From: a virus
Strand: one strand, 5' to 3'
Virus record (IMG/VR): IMGVR_UViG_3300025698_000046
Span: 1 to 26,117 of that record
DNA: 26,117 nucleotides
The translations under genes and the position numbers were made by a program. Positions 1 through 8,651 of this stretch are shown here, one piece after another. Below the pieces are notes generated by a model that saw only the letters and a program-made list of their open reading frames with translations, searched no databases and was not told the DNA's origin. Every line of letters starts with the position of its first letter. Positions within the stretch are counted from its first letter, which is position 1.

Positions 1-1411
1 CAATCACAACTTGATTGTTGGTTGTTGGTTGGCCTTGTGTTCCGAATATAGCCGCACCTGTGAAGGTAGTATTGATACCTGCTTGGTAGCCGAGGCCAAT
101 TGCGTTTGTTAGATTAATTTTGCTATTCTTAAATACCTGGCCACCTACTGCGATTGTGTTGGTAACGGTTGTTGCGCTGTCGGCGTTTCGGTCACCGATT
201 AATAAAGAGTTGTAAATATCCCCAGTTGCTGAATATGCGTTTTGTCGCCCAAATATTCCGTTATATGATACAATTCCAGTAGCTGAATAGGCGTTTCGAT
301 CACCGAATATTCCGTTGTAATATACACTCCCAGTAGCTGAATAGGCGTTTAGATAGCCAAATATTCCATTGTAATACACACCCCCAGTTGCTGAATATGC
401 GTTTTTGTAACCAAATATTCCGTTGTACTGAACACTACCAGTAGCTGAATAGACGTTTTGTCGCCCAAATATTCCATTGTAATACACACCCCCAGTTGCT
501 GAATAGGCGTTTCGATCACCAAATATTCCATTGTAATATACACTCCCAGTTGCTGAATATGCGTTTTGTCGCCCAAATATTCCGTTATATGATACAATTC
601 CAGTAGCTGAATAGGCGTTTCGATCACCAAATATTCCATTGTAATATACACTCCCAGTTGCTGAATATGCGTTTTGTCGCCCAAATATTCCGTTATATGA
701 TACAATTCCAGTAGCTGAATAGGCGTTTCGATCACCACTTGCAAAATTATAAGTAGGCGCACCATCAGCCGCAAAATTACCACTCCCAAAAAAAGTATTA
801 TAACTCCCCAAAGTAGTCCCGATATTCGTAGTATTAAATATCAATGAAGTCCCGTCATATTCAGCATGGCCGCTTGATGTCTCATATAACTCAGTAGTTC
901 CATTTATACTCAGGGTGTCGGATAGTTGGATTGAGCCAACCACGTCCAGCATCTCAGTAGGCGAACCCGTCCCAATACCCACGCTGTCGGTTACATATAA
1001 ACTCCCACCAACTCTAACAGAGTCAACTATATTAGCCCATTCGGTTACGTCTAAATTACCTCCTATATCCACATCTCCATCGAGTAAACTATTTCCAGAT
1101 ACATCCAGTAGCTCAGTGGGCGACCCCGTCCCAATCCCCACGCTATCAGTAACCGTACTCGGCCAGATATGACCCTGTGTACGGCTCCAGAACGATGTAT
1201 CCGAAGCCGTGCCGATGCTGTCCTGTATCTGCCAAAGTGGTACGGCATCCCAAGCATCAACAGCCGTATCTACTTTGATAATCCGGTTTGAGTCCATTGA
1301 TACAATACCTTCAAAACTGCCACCGCCATAAATTATAAGGCTGTCACCAAGTACTTCCTGCGCCATCGCGGCCAATGGCAACATAAATATTATTAAAATT
1401 AGTTTTTTCAT
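1..1411 (-). CDS. Tail fibre/spike-like protein with signal peptide and 18-residue repeats (partial, runs off left edge)
   Basis: The frame is open from the ATG at 1411 to the window edge (470 codons visible, no stop), so the C-terminus is missing. Residues 1-18 form a signal peptide (MKKLILIIFMLPLAAMAQ; basic start, hydrophobic core, AMA-Q cleavage site). Two copies of a VGIGTGSPTE(L/M)LDV motif follow; this motif is typical of fibre proteins that end in an S74-type self-cleaving chaperone, which would lie beyond the edge. Next come ten 18-residue repeats (NAYSATGxVxYNGIFG plus two variable residues), then a segment with NAIGLGYQAG that resembles YadA-head or beta-roll coils. The likely role is host binding at the tail tip. 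The start overlaps the upstream stop as TAATG. The signal peptide is odd for a virion protein. The fibre call is inferred from motifs and from its place at the end of the tail cluster. Confidence 0.82.
   Translation of the reverse strand, partial: MKKLILIIFMLPLAAMAQEVLGDSLIIYGGGSFEGIVSMDSNRIIKVDTAVDAWDAVPLWQIQDSIGTASDTSFWSRTQGHIWPSTVTDSVGIGTGSPTELLDVSGNSLLDGDVDIGGNLDVTEWANIVDSVRVGGSLYVTDSVGIGTGSPTEMLDVVGSIQLSDTLSINGTTELYETSSGHAEYDGTSLIFNTTNIGTTLGSYNTFFGSGNFAADGAPTYNFASGDRNAYSATGIVSYNGIFGRQNAYSATGSVYYNGIFGDRNAYSATGIVSYNGIFGRQNAYSATGSVYYNGIFGDRNAYSATGGVYYNGIFGRQNVYSATGSVQYNGIFGYKNAYSATGGVYYNGIFGYLNAYSATGSVYYNGIFGDRNAYSATGIVSYNGIFGRQNAYSATGDIYNSLLIGDRNADSATTVTNTIAVGGQVFKNSKINLTNAIGLGYQAGINTTFTGAAIFGTQGQPTTNNQVVI
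194..733 (-). repeat. Ten tandem 54-bp coding repeats in the fibre gene
   Basis: The string gctgaata recurs at 228, 282, 336, 390, 444, 498, 552, 606, 660 and 714, exactly 54 bp apart, so each unit codes for 18 residues in frame. The core NAYSATG...YNGIFG is almost fixed (one NV variant). The two residues before N vary: DR, RQ, YK or YL. The two DR/RQ pairs nearest the start of the array are nearly identical, which points to recent duplication of a 108-bp double unit. The unit nearest the left edge has decayed in its second half, and a further degenerate copy (DRNADSATT) lies beyond it. The array is likely to expand and contract by recombination. Confidence 0.95.
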
Positions 1412-2556
1412 TATGGGATTACTTTAATTGTTTGAACCCTTGCCGTTATCATTGCGCCAGTCACAGTGAAGTAAATTGTCCATGCGGCAGTTATGCCCGC
1501 CTCTGGCATAAAGTTCCTTGTGAATGTTCGGTTTGGTGCAGCCGTTGTTAATGTGTACAGCTTCATAATATCTTCTCCACCGATTGAAGTTCCTATCTTA
1601 ATATTTCCACTCGTACCAGCTGCTAGGCTGATCCTTAGCTGATTGATTGAATAGCCCAAATTAACCTCCGCGCTATCGAGTCCCGGAATAGCTATTTTAG
1701 CTATATTTATTATTTTGCTCATGGCTACTGTATCACAATTAAACCCTAAATCGTGGGCGTTCATACCAAGATTTAAATTCTGTACCATCGGGGCTGATAC
1801 AATTGACCATGCCCCCGCTGTTGAAATTTCCGGTATCTTTTCAACTACATAAGCCACCTCATTAACCAAAAATGAATCGTGGGCCATTGCAATAGAAATC
1901 ACCTGGGCTATTTGTCGAGGTATTAAACCGGATTTAAATAGTATCTGTGCAAATTGATTTGATTTTAAAATAGATTTCTCGTTCTGATTATCGTAAACAT
2001 CTGTTTCACCAACAGATTGATACTCTAAATCTTCAATTAAGATCCGCATGTAGTTAACGTTCGCAAGGGCATAGGTAGTATTATAATCAAACTCAAACGG
2101 GTCCGTATCTTCATCCAAATTGGTCCACTGCAATAGCCTGTAATCTGTATCCGATGCAATGATATTTACATACTCACTTTGCCAAGTACTTTCTTCCGTT
2201 GTTAATTTGAAATATGACCGGCCAAGTGCTGCAAATGTTATCAGATAATCGTAAACAATCCATGTATCTGCACCGGGTGCCGCCACGGTAGGCCGCGCTG
2301 TCGTATCATCGACCGTATGTATTGTCGTTGATCCATCATCGAAATATTGTGTTAATACAACCGTTGCAGTTGATCCGGCTTTTACCTGGATTAATACAGG
2401 ATCGTTCAGAAAAAAGATCTGATCAAAGTAAATGGAAGGCTTATTACTCCAAGTTTCCTCACAGGATAGTTGGTTATCCATTGACCGCATCAGGTCGTCC
2501 CGGTGTGCCCATCGGATTGAGTTGGCTTTACTTATGACTGCTTTTAGTGTATCCAT
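1411..2556 (-). CDS. Putative tail structural protein upstream of fibre
   Basis: A 381-residue protein of unrecognised family. It is rich in Thr, Asp and aromatic residues and in predicted beta strands, with no membrane segment or signal peptide, as expected for a virion component. It lies between the 695-residue tail protein and the fibre, and its TAA overlaps the fibre ATG by one base, so the two are probably translated together. By position it is a distal-tail, baseplate or fibre-attachment protein. That role is inferred from gene order alone; the sequence shows no diagnostic motif. Confidence 0.75.
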   Translation of the reverse strand: MDTLKAVISKANSIRWAHRDDLMRSMDNQLSCEETWSNKPSIYFDQIFFLNDPVLIQVKAGSTATVVLTQYFDDGSTTIHTVDDTTARPTVAAPGADTWIVYDYLITFAALGRSYFKLTTEESTWQSEYVNIIASDTDYRLLQWTNLDEDTDPFEFDYNTTYALANVNYMRILIEDLEYQSVGETDVYDNQNEKSILKSNQFAQILFKSGLIPRQIAQVISIAMAHDSFLVNEVAYVVEKIPEISTAGAWSIVSAPMVQNLNLGMNAHDLGFNCDTVAMSKIINIAKIAIPGLDSAEVNLGYSINQLRISLAAGTSGNIKIGTSIGGEDIMKLYTLTTAAPNRTFTRNFMPEAGITAAWTIYFTVTGAMITARVQTIKVIP

Positions 2557-2557
2557 T

Positions 2558-4645
2558 TTAAACAGGTATTACTTGATCTGCATTGTATTTCAACAATAAC
2601 AATTCTGTCATTCCGTCCTTAATTGTTGTCTTACATTCCAATATCCAACCAAATTTTGTATCGGCTAATTTAATCAAATAATTCGGATTATCGTCTATTG
2701 CGTTTAATTCTGTCGTTGTCAGCGGTACATTTACCCGGTACATCTCCGGTGTCCATCGGCAATCGTTTAAGTCAGTCACCTGTATATCCGCATTTTCTTC
2801 AACTGTATCTGCCTCAGTACTTAATCGGCTTTGTAAGGTTGTATTCTTATCAGTTGTTTGCCATCTAAGATAACTTGATAGCTTCTTTGTTAACCCGGCT
2901 TTAATTACTTGCCCCCACCTGAGTAAGTTCCGGGCTGGACTCCAATTGATATTAAACGAACTTGCAGCGTAAATTGAACCGCCGATAAAATCAAACCCTT
3001 CATCGGTACGGCCTTTAAATATCGCGCCATCCCTTACAAGGTCTACCATGAATATATCACCATCACCTTTTACATCTTCTGTTTTATCATAATCCACCTC
3101 CAATACAGCGTTCATAATCAACCGCATTCCCTGACCATCAGCCCTATATTTACCAAGTTGCTTTAATGAAGTGAACACGGCTTTTATTACAGTAGTCCAA
3201 CTTGATTTAGTGTTGAACTCCAACAGTCCATCAGATTTTTCATAAGCATATTTACCGTAGCCAGTTGTTACATCTTTGAATACCTGATCATTTGCAAACT
3301 CTTTACCTATTGCTTCATCTCTTAATTTGCTTGATAAATCAACACTTACATTTTCATCAAAGAAATAATCCATCTCCTCAATCCTGATTTTGTTTACACC
3401 ACCGATTACCTCAACACCAAGCCCTAATCTAAAAATTGAACTCTTGGCGGCAAAGAAATTCTTTAATGTTAACGGGATTGTTAACGCATCGTTATTACGG
3501 AAGAACTCACCCCTTGTAACCGCGCCCAATTCGCCATCTGATCCGTACGTGGTTAATGGTGTATCAGTCCTACCAAAGTAATCAGAATAAAATGGGTTAT
3601 CTTCATTGGTTAATATTTGCCCAAGTCTTAAAAATGCCTCATAGTCTAAACGTGCCTTTAACGTTTTTTCAGGATTGCCCAAATAGGTTTCGTTTATTGT
3701 CATATCAGCAGTCAGGTAAGCGAACTTTAACGCGTCACTTGATATTGTAGTTTCAAGTAGCATACTTTCGCCCTGCTGTAAAGCATACTCAATATCTTGG
3801 CTGAATGTTATATTCCCGTGATTAGTTCCGGTGCCTACCAATTGCCGCTTTACCTCCACTTCATCGGAGTCAATGATAACTAAATATGTAGTTGCTGTAC
3901 CTGACCCATCAATAAAGAAACATTCAATATCAATACTTAATGCCATTAACCTTGTTTGCAAACTTGAATTAAAGAATGATCCAATCTTTAATCCAACACC
4001 AGCGGCTCCTGATGTCGGTGTTTGTGTTTCTGTAAAATCTGAACTATCTTCTTGGATCGGGATGATATGGATAAGGTCTAAAATGAATGCACTACTGGCC
4101 CGTGAAAAAACAGACTCATCAGCTATGGACGTATCAGGCATGGTGATTGTCGTAATTGGGAATGCTGTAATACCATCCGTTTGTCCGTCAATAGAAGTCA
4201 GTTTTAAAATATCAACTTCCGTATCCTCCCGATTAAATACCTTTTCCTTGAAATCATCATCAACCAGCTTAACAGTTACCCCGGTCTCATCAATTTTGTA
4301 TTGAGCAAGTGATACCTTACTTGGAGATGGAAAATCTTGGTAGGTATTAGTGGAAACCTCCAATTTTGATATGGTGATTGTAATATCCGCATCAATTCCG
4401 GTATTCTCATAAACTGCCTGGAGGAAGTCCCGACCCTCCTTAACGAATGTCAAATCTAATGAGCTGCCTTTTCTTAATACTGAGTTATATAATTTATGCC
4501 TGTTGTATTCAATTTCGTAATCATTCCACCCATCCGGGGCATGATATAGTTGTAGCTCACCCTGGCTGGCCTCACTCAGAACAAACCTGTACAGCTTATT
4601 CCCCGCGTCCCTTGATAATTGCGCTATCTCTAGTTTGCTGGCCAT
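2558..4645 (-). CDS. Putative tail hub/baseplate structural protein
   Basis: A 695-residue protein directly after the tape measure, where siphophages usually encode distal-tail and hub proteins. It contains many acidic and beta-rich segments and no transmembrane helix. No catalytic motif or classical hub domain can be recognised by eye. The ATG at 4645 overlaps the tape-measure TAA by one base (TAATG), and a one-base gap separates it from the next gene. I infer a large tail-tip or baseplate component; a fused endopeptidase or hub domain cannot be excluded without a profile search. Confidence 0.75.
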   Translation of the reverse strand: MASKLEIAQLSRDAGNKLYRFVLSEASQGELQLYHAPDGWNDYEIEYNRHKLYNSVLRKGSSLDLTFVKEGRDFLQAVYENTGIDADITITISKLEVSTNTYQDFPSPSKVSLAQYKIDETGVTVKLVDDDFKEKVFNREDTEVDILKLTSIDGQTDGITAFPITTITMPDTSIADESVFSRASSAFILDLIHIIPIQEDSSDFTETQTPTSGAAGVGLKIGSFFNSSLQTRLMALSIDIECFFIDGSGTATTYLVIIDSDEVEVKRQLVGTGTNHGNITFSQDIEYALQQGESMLLETTISSDALKFAYLTADMTINETYLGNPEKTLKARLDYEAFLRLGQILTNEDNPFYSDYFGRTDTPLTTYGSDGELGAVTRGEFFRNNDALTIPLTLKNFFAAKSSIFRLGLGVEVIGGVNKIRIEEMDYFFDENVSVDLSSKLRDEAIGKEFANDQVFKDVTTGYGKYAYEKSDGLLEFNTKSSWTTVIKAVFTSLKQLGKYRADGQGMRLIMNAVLEVDYDKTEDVKGDGDIFMVDLVRDGAIFKGRTDEGFDFIGGSIYAASSFNINWSPARNLLRWGQVIKAGLTKKLSSYLRWQTTDKNTTLQSRLSTEADTVEENADIQVTDLNDCRWTPEMYRVNVPLTTTELNAIDDNPNYLIKLADTKFGWILECKTTIKDGMTELLLLKYNADQVIPV

Positions 4646-7488
4646 TAGTTTAGACCTTTCAATTTCTTATTCCGATAGTTCTCAGTATAGTTTCCTGACC
4701 TTTTAACGTAATGTGTAGGATAAAAATGGTTGTGAGTTTGCTTGCTCAATGCACTTGCTACCATTTTATTTGTCTGAATCAATTCACTAATCATGGCCGG
4801 GTCTGATCCGCCTTGGGGACTTGTCCGATCGCTTAGTATCCGTTCTGTTTCCTTATTGGTATAAATCTTTGCACCTTCCAACCCGCTAACTAATGCGGGA
4901 TCGTTAGCAAGTAAAGTTTGACCTGATTTTGTTCTAATCAATTCCTTTCCTTTTTCACCTACTGAGATGACGCCAGCCGGTGCTGACTCAGTTCCTTTGA
5001 AGAACTTTGGAATTGGCTTAGATGCAATGGCAGCTATTTGCAGTGCACCAAATGCAGCGTTGAGTAATAGGAATGGTAGACCAACGGGTAACGGATTCCT
5101 AACAAGTGATGCAATAAGTGATAACGCTACATTCATACCGGCTGTAATAAGTGCCGCTTTCTTTTCAGCTTTGGCCTGTTTGGTTTTTATTTCCGCGTCT
5201 TTCTTATCGTATTTTTCATTAATTTTTGCCTGTGCAATTTTATCACCTTCCGCGTCAAGTAATTCCTTTTCCCTTTGTTCATCTAACCTTATTGACTTGG
5301 CCTCTAATGTATTATTGTATATTTCAACCCCATAATATAGGGCATCATTAATTATAGATACTGCTGTTTCCGCAATAGATTGTATTTTTTCCCATGTATC
5401 TTTTGCATTGGCTACCTTTAAAGCATTATACTCTTCATCAGTCAACTGGCCAGCGGCATAAAGTGCTTCAATCTCTTCGTTTTTAATGCTCTCAATCTGG
5501 ACTTGTTGCGCTGCTAAGTTTCTGGCCTGCTCAATAATTGCAGCGTTTCGAGTACCTAATTTTTTAAGGAAGTCATCATCTTCCGCATCGGCTTCCTCCG
5601 GCGCATCGAAATCTTGCCGGGCTGCTTTGGCTGCGTCTTTTGCTGCTTTGGCTGCTGCTTTTGCTGCTTTTGCTGCGTCTTTTGCTGCTTTTGCTGCTGC
5701 TTTTGTTCGTCTGTCAAACTCTTCTATTAAATTTTCTGTTATTGCATCTTCAAGTTCTATTTGTTCTTTTGATGACTTCTCGGCAAGTGCAATCCTTTCT
5801 TCCTCCGCTTTTTTTATTGCCGCTGCTTTTTTTTGTGCCAATAATTGACCATCAGTAATATATTCTTCATTAGCCTTACTTAAACCAAATAAAGCGTTAA
5901 CCGATTCGACTATAGCATCTCTTTCAAGTTCTCGCTCCTCACGTGTCTTTTTAATCCTTTCAATATTCGCCCGGTGCGTTTTTGTATTTTGATCTCTGTA
6001 AACTTTGTTTTTCTTTAATTCGGCTTTAGCTAATAACTCTAATTGGTGCAATTCATCTCTATACGTTTGTGCAATTTTCTCGTTAACCTTTTGAAGTTTC
6101 TCATCCATTATAACCGCTGCAATCTTCAACTTGTATTGCTCATTTACATCCACTAACCTTGCTGCAAGTTCTTTATTCGTTACACTTTCAGTATTAAGAT
6201 TTTTAAGAAAATTAGGATACATTTCTTGCAAATCAGTAATCAAATCTCTTCTAATTTTTTGACTGGTATTTGCGTTGGTTATCATTGAAACTAAATGATT
6301 CAACTCTTCCTGCTCAGTAATTAGTGCTTCACTTTCTTTGTCTCTAATCGTTATCAGTGAGTTTAATCCACGTATCATTGGATTGATACCATCTGTAATA
6401 TACTTACCAACCCGCTCCAATACATCACCAATGGTATTACCCAACTGAACTAATGCACCCTTACCAACTAATGCGGCCGCTGCCTGACCTTCAAACTTTG
6501 AATTTAAAGCATCTAACGCGCTGGCCATTCTTTCACTACTTCCGGCTGCACCTTCAATCTGAATGCCATACCTTGATAGCGCGTTTGTTTCTGATCCTAC
6601 CGACTTGGCCACTAAATCTGAAGCGGTTTTTAAATCTATTCCTTTGGCCTGTGCAAAATCTAAAATAGCGGGTGTAATTTTTAAAATCTGCTCTTCAGTC
6701 AATCCCATTTGAGCAAGGAATGACTGACCTCTGATTATTTCTTCATCACCAAACCTTGTTAGCGTTTGAAGTGCTGACGCTTGGTTTAATAATTCTTTTG
6801 ATACATACCCTAATGCTGTGGCAAGTGATACCTCGGCCAATTGCTGTATGTCTGTTTTATCAATTGCTGACTGGATAAACTTGTTAAATTTACTGAACAC
6901 ACCTATAACCGCTGCAACCCCGACAGCTAAGACGGCAAAGGAACCCTTTAAACCTTCTAACGCGCTTTTATAATTACCTACATTTCTTTGGTTCCGGCTT
7001 ATCTGTTTGTCTTGATTCTTTAATGAAAGTGTATTCTTTTTAATTTCAGCCGTTAGCCTTGCATGTTCAGCGCGTCCCTTTTCTGTCGTTGTATCTAATC
7101 TTTTCCGAACCGCTACAAGTGCATTTGTTTTAGCAATCAAATCCTGTTCCGACTTGACTTCCTTTTGTATTGCAGCCTGTAAGGCCATTTCTTTGGCCTC
7201 CATCTTAGCCATTTGGGCAAGTCCGCGCTGCCTCTGCTTTTCAAGTGCTTTCTCAGCTGCCGTTAGTTCTTTATCTTGTTTCTTTGATCTCTCCTTTTCT
7301 TCATTCGCTCTCTTTTGCGCTGCATTTAATTCCTTTAAAGTAATACCCTCTTTCCTCAACGTTTCAGCCAACTTTTCAATGGTGATAATATAAGCCATTG
7401 TGGATTTATCCAACCTAGTTATTGATTCATCAGTGGTAATAATACCCTGTATTGCCTTTTTGCTTACAATTTCGTTAATATCTGACAT
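4645..7488 (-). CDS. Tail tape measure protein
   Basis: A 947-residue protein that sets tail length and is ejected during DNA delivery in siphophages. Residues about 35-175 are charged, Lys/Glu/Ala-rich helix with coiled-coil character. A hydrophobic helix lies near 184-199 (VLAVGVAAVIGVF) and a large hydrophobic stretch near 790-840. An Ala/Lys-rich segment of KAAKDAAK type lies near 600-650, and a second coiled coil precedes the C-terminal hydrophobic part. The tail end carries FFKGTESAPAGVISVGEKGK, the Gly-rich GEKGKELI motif common near tape-measure C-termini. It is the longest gene in the window, as expected. It overlaps both neighbours by one base (TAATG). Confidence 0.93.
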   Translation of the reverse strand: MSDINEIVSKKAIQGIITTDESITRLDKSTMAYIITIEKLAETLRKEGITLKELNAAQKRANEEKERSKKQDKELTAAEKALEKQRQRGLAQMAKMEAKEMALQAAIQKEVKSEQDLIAKTNALVAVRKRLDTTTEKGRAEHARLTAEIKKNTLSLKNQDKQISRNQRNVGNYKSALEGLKGSFAVLAVGVAAVIGVFSKFNKFIQSAIDKTDIQQLAEVSLATALGYVSKELLNQASALQTLTRFGDEEIIRGQSFLAQMGLTEEQILKITPAILDFAQAKGIDLKTASDLVAKSVGSETNALSRYGIQIEGAAGSSERMASALDALNSKFEGQAAAALVGKGALVQLGNTIGDVLERVGKYITDGINPMIRGLNSLITIRDKESEALITEQEELNHLVSMITNANTSQKIRRDLITDLQEMYPNFLKNLNTESVTNKELAARLVDVNEQYKLKIAAVIMDEKLQKVNEKIAQTYRDELHQLELLAKAELKKNKVYRDQNTKTHRANIERIKKTREERELERDAIVESVNALFGLSKANEEYITDGQLLAQKKAAAIKKAEEERIALAEKSSKEQIELEDAITENLIEEFDRRTKAAAKAAKDAAKAAKAAAKAAKDAAKAARQDFDAPEEADAEDDDFLKKLGTRNAAIIEQARNLAAQQVQIESIKNEEIEALYAAGQLTDEEYNALKVANAKDTWEKIQSIAETAVSIINDALYYGVEIYNNTLEAKSIRLDEQREKELLDAEGDKIAQAKINEKYDKKDAEIKTKQAKAEKKAALITAGMNVALSLIASLVRNPLPVGLPFLLLNAAFGALQIAAIASKPIPKFFKGTESAPAGVISVGEKGKELIRTKSGQTLLANDPALVSGLEGAKIYTNKETERILSDRTSPQGGSDPAMISELIQTNKMVASALSKQTHNHFYPTHYVKRSGNYTENYRNKKLKGLN

Positions 7489-8084
7489 TATTTAGCTGGT
7501 TGTTTTTTCTTATCAGCACGTATTTTTAAGCGTCCGAACTCAAATAGTTTCATACCTGGATCATATATCATATTCATAGTTGAGAATGTATCGAACACAG
7601 CATCAAAGAAATCTGTTCTCGGAATTGATTTAATATCAATTGCCGGATAACGCTCAATGAATTTATCAGTTAACCGCTCAATCTCTTTTTGCAATGCTTT
7701 TAATCCTTCGCCATCTATTACATTAATCCCGGTTAATTTTTTAACCCTCTCAGCATAAAATTTTAGATTCCCTTCATATTCTTTTGACTCGACTTTAAAA
7801 ACCATTGCGAACAATGACCGTTCATTTTGGTTTCGCATCAGGATTGACATTACCCTTAACATTCTGTCAAGCATCATAAGTTTATTATGTGCTAGTAGCC
7901 TATGTGCGTCCTTACCTAAATTTGATTCAATTGAAAATATTGTTTTGTACTCATCAAAAAATACTTCAACATCAAACCACTTAATAGGGAATGGATTGTA
8001 CCAACGTTTTAAAATAGAAAGGTCATTTGTCAAGTCCATTTCACCGTATTGCCTGATTGACATCGTATTTACTGTATGAATCAT
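7488..8084 (-). CDS. Protein encoded just upstream of the tape measure (tail assembly candidate)
   Basis: A 198-residue, largely helical, charged protein with a Lys-rich C-terminus (RADKKKQPAK). It occupies the slot between the tail structural genes and the tape measure, where tail assembly chaperones normally lie. I see no sequence signature of a known chaperone family and no classical -1 slippery site at its end. The start overlaps the previous gene as ATGA and the stop overlaps the tape-measure ATG as TAATG. The chaperone role is positional inference. Confidence 0.7.
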   Translation of the reverse strand: MIHTVNTMSIRQYGEMDLTNDLSILKRWYNPFPIKWFDVEVFFDEYKTIFSIESNLGKDAHRLLAHNKLMMLDRMLRVMSILMRNQNERSLFAMVFKVESKEYEGNLKFYAERVKKLTGINVIDGEGLKALQKEIERLTDKFIERYPAIDIKSIPRTDFFDAVFDTFSTMNMIYDPGMKLFEFGRLKIRADKKKQPAK

Positions 8085-8509
8085 GATAGTACTTTCGATT
8101 TATAAAGTATGGTTAACTCATTAGTGGTGATTGCCATTGCCTTGTTTTTATTCCTTATCCCAAAAAGTTGCTCCCCATACATAACAACCAAATGTTTCAT
8201 GTAAGGTACATATGAGGTCATTAGATATTTATTCGGCTCATTGAAAAGAATATCCATTTCCTTGTAAAATGCACCTGTTAAGAATAAGTCAGGCTTACGA
8301 TAACCTTTAAATTTAGCATAAGCCGGGCTGTATGTCGCCGATCCAGTTAATGAGTTAACTAATGCAGTTCCTTTCGATGTTTGTGAACTCTTTAATTGAG
8401 CTTTATTTAATTGCAATAGCTTCTCATTGTGATCGACAACATTACCTATGTGCAGGTCAAGATTTACCCTGAACTGATTGCTTCTTTTTCTTAGCTGGCT
8501 TATCTTCAT
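8081..8509 (-). CDS. Putative minor tail/tail-completion protein
   Basis: A 142-residue protein containing SPAYAKFKGYRKPDLFLTGA (about residues 60-79). This resembles the 'SPxYAxxK...LTGxL' core of Mu-gpG-like and HK97-gp10-like virion morphogenesis proteins. The likely role is joining or terminating the tail. The ATG at 8509 lies inside the previous gene and gives an unusual 53-bp out-of-frame overlap; the first 20 residues (rich in Arg, Lys and Gln) may be a by-product if translation starts later, but no nearby in-frame ATG exists. It ends with an ATGA overlap onto the next gene. Confidence 0.65.
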   Translation of the reverse strand: MKISQLRKRSNQFRVNLDLHIGNVVDHNEKLLQLNKAQLKSSQTSKGTALVNSLTGSATYSPAYAKFKGYRKPDLFLTGAFYKEMDILFNEPNKYLMTSYVPYMKHLVVMYGEQLFGIRNKNKAMAITTNELTILYKSKVLS

Positions 8510-8648
8510 TTGGAATTGTATTCCCTTCTTTTACCCAACGTTCAGCTGCAGTCAAAGGATCAAGCCTGCAAGTCAGCTTATGCCAACTCGCAAACCCTTT
8601 CCAGTCTTTTGGCGCAACGCGCATATTTACACTGAAATCACCTTTCAT
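8457..8648 (-). CDS. Small hypothetical tail-cluster protein
   Basis: A 63-residue basic protein, not recognised, with a Lys-rich C-terminal tail (PAKKKKQSVQGKS). It follows the major-tail candidate by 3 bp and overlaps the next gene by 53 bp in a different frame. The reading-frame change between the two would need a +1 or -2 shift, so a programmed fusion is conceivable, though no strong slippery heptamer is present. Continuity with the operon and good coding character support it as real. Confidence 0.6.
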   Translation of the reverse strand: MKGDFSVNMRVAPKDWKGFASWHKLTCRLDPLTAAERWVKEGNTIPNEDKPAKKKKQSVQGKS

Positions 8649-8651
8649 AAT

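Noticed and set aside
194-733. CRISPR-like regular repeats
   Set aside because: The period is an exact 54 bp with no unique spacers, and the units are in frame within one open reading frame, so they are protein repeats.
349-789. 146-residue ORF on the minus strand over the repeat array
   Set aside because: It is a different frame of the same repeats; the frame continuous with the signal peptide at 1411 has no stops and sensible composition.
5486-5848. Ala/Ser/Phe-rich plus-strand ORFs opposite the tape measure
   Set aside because: They are antisense shadows of the Ala/Lys-rich coiled-coil segment, with low-complexity composition.
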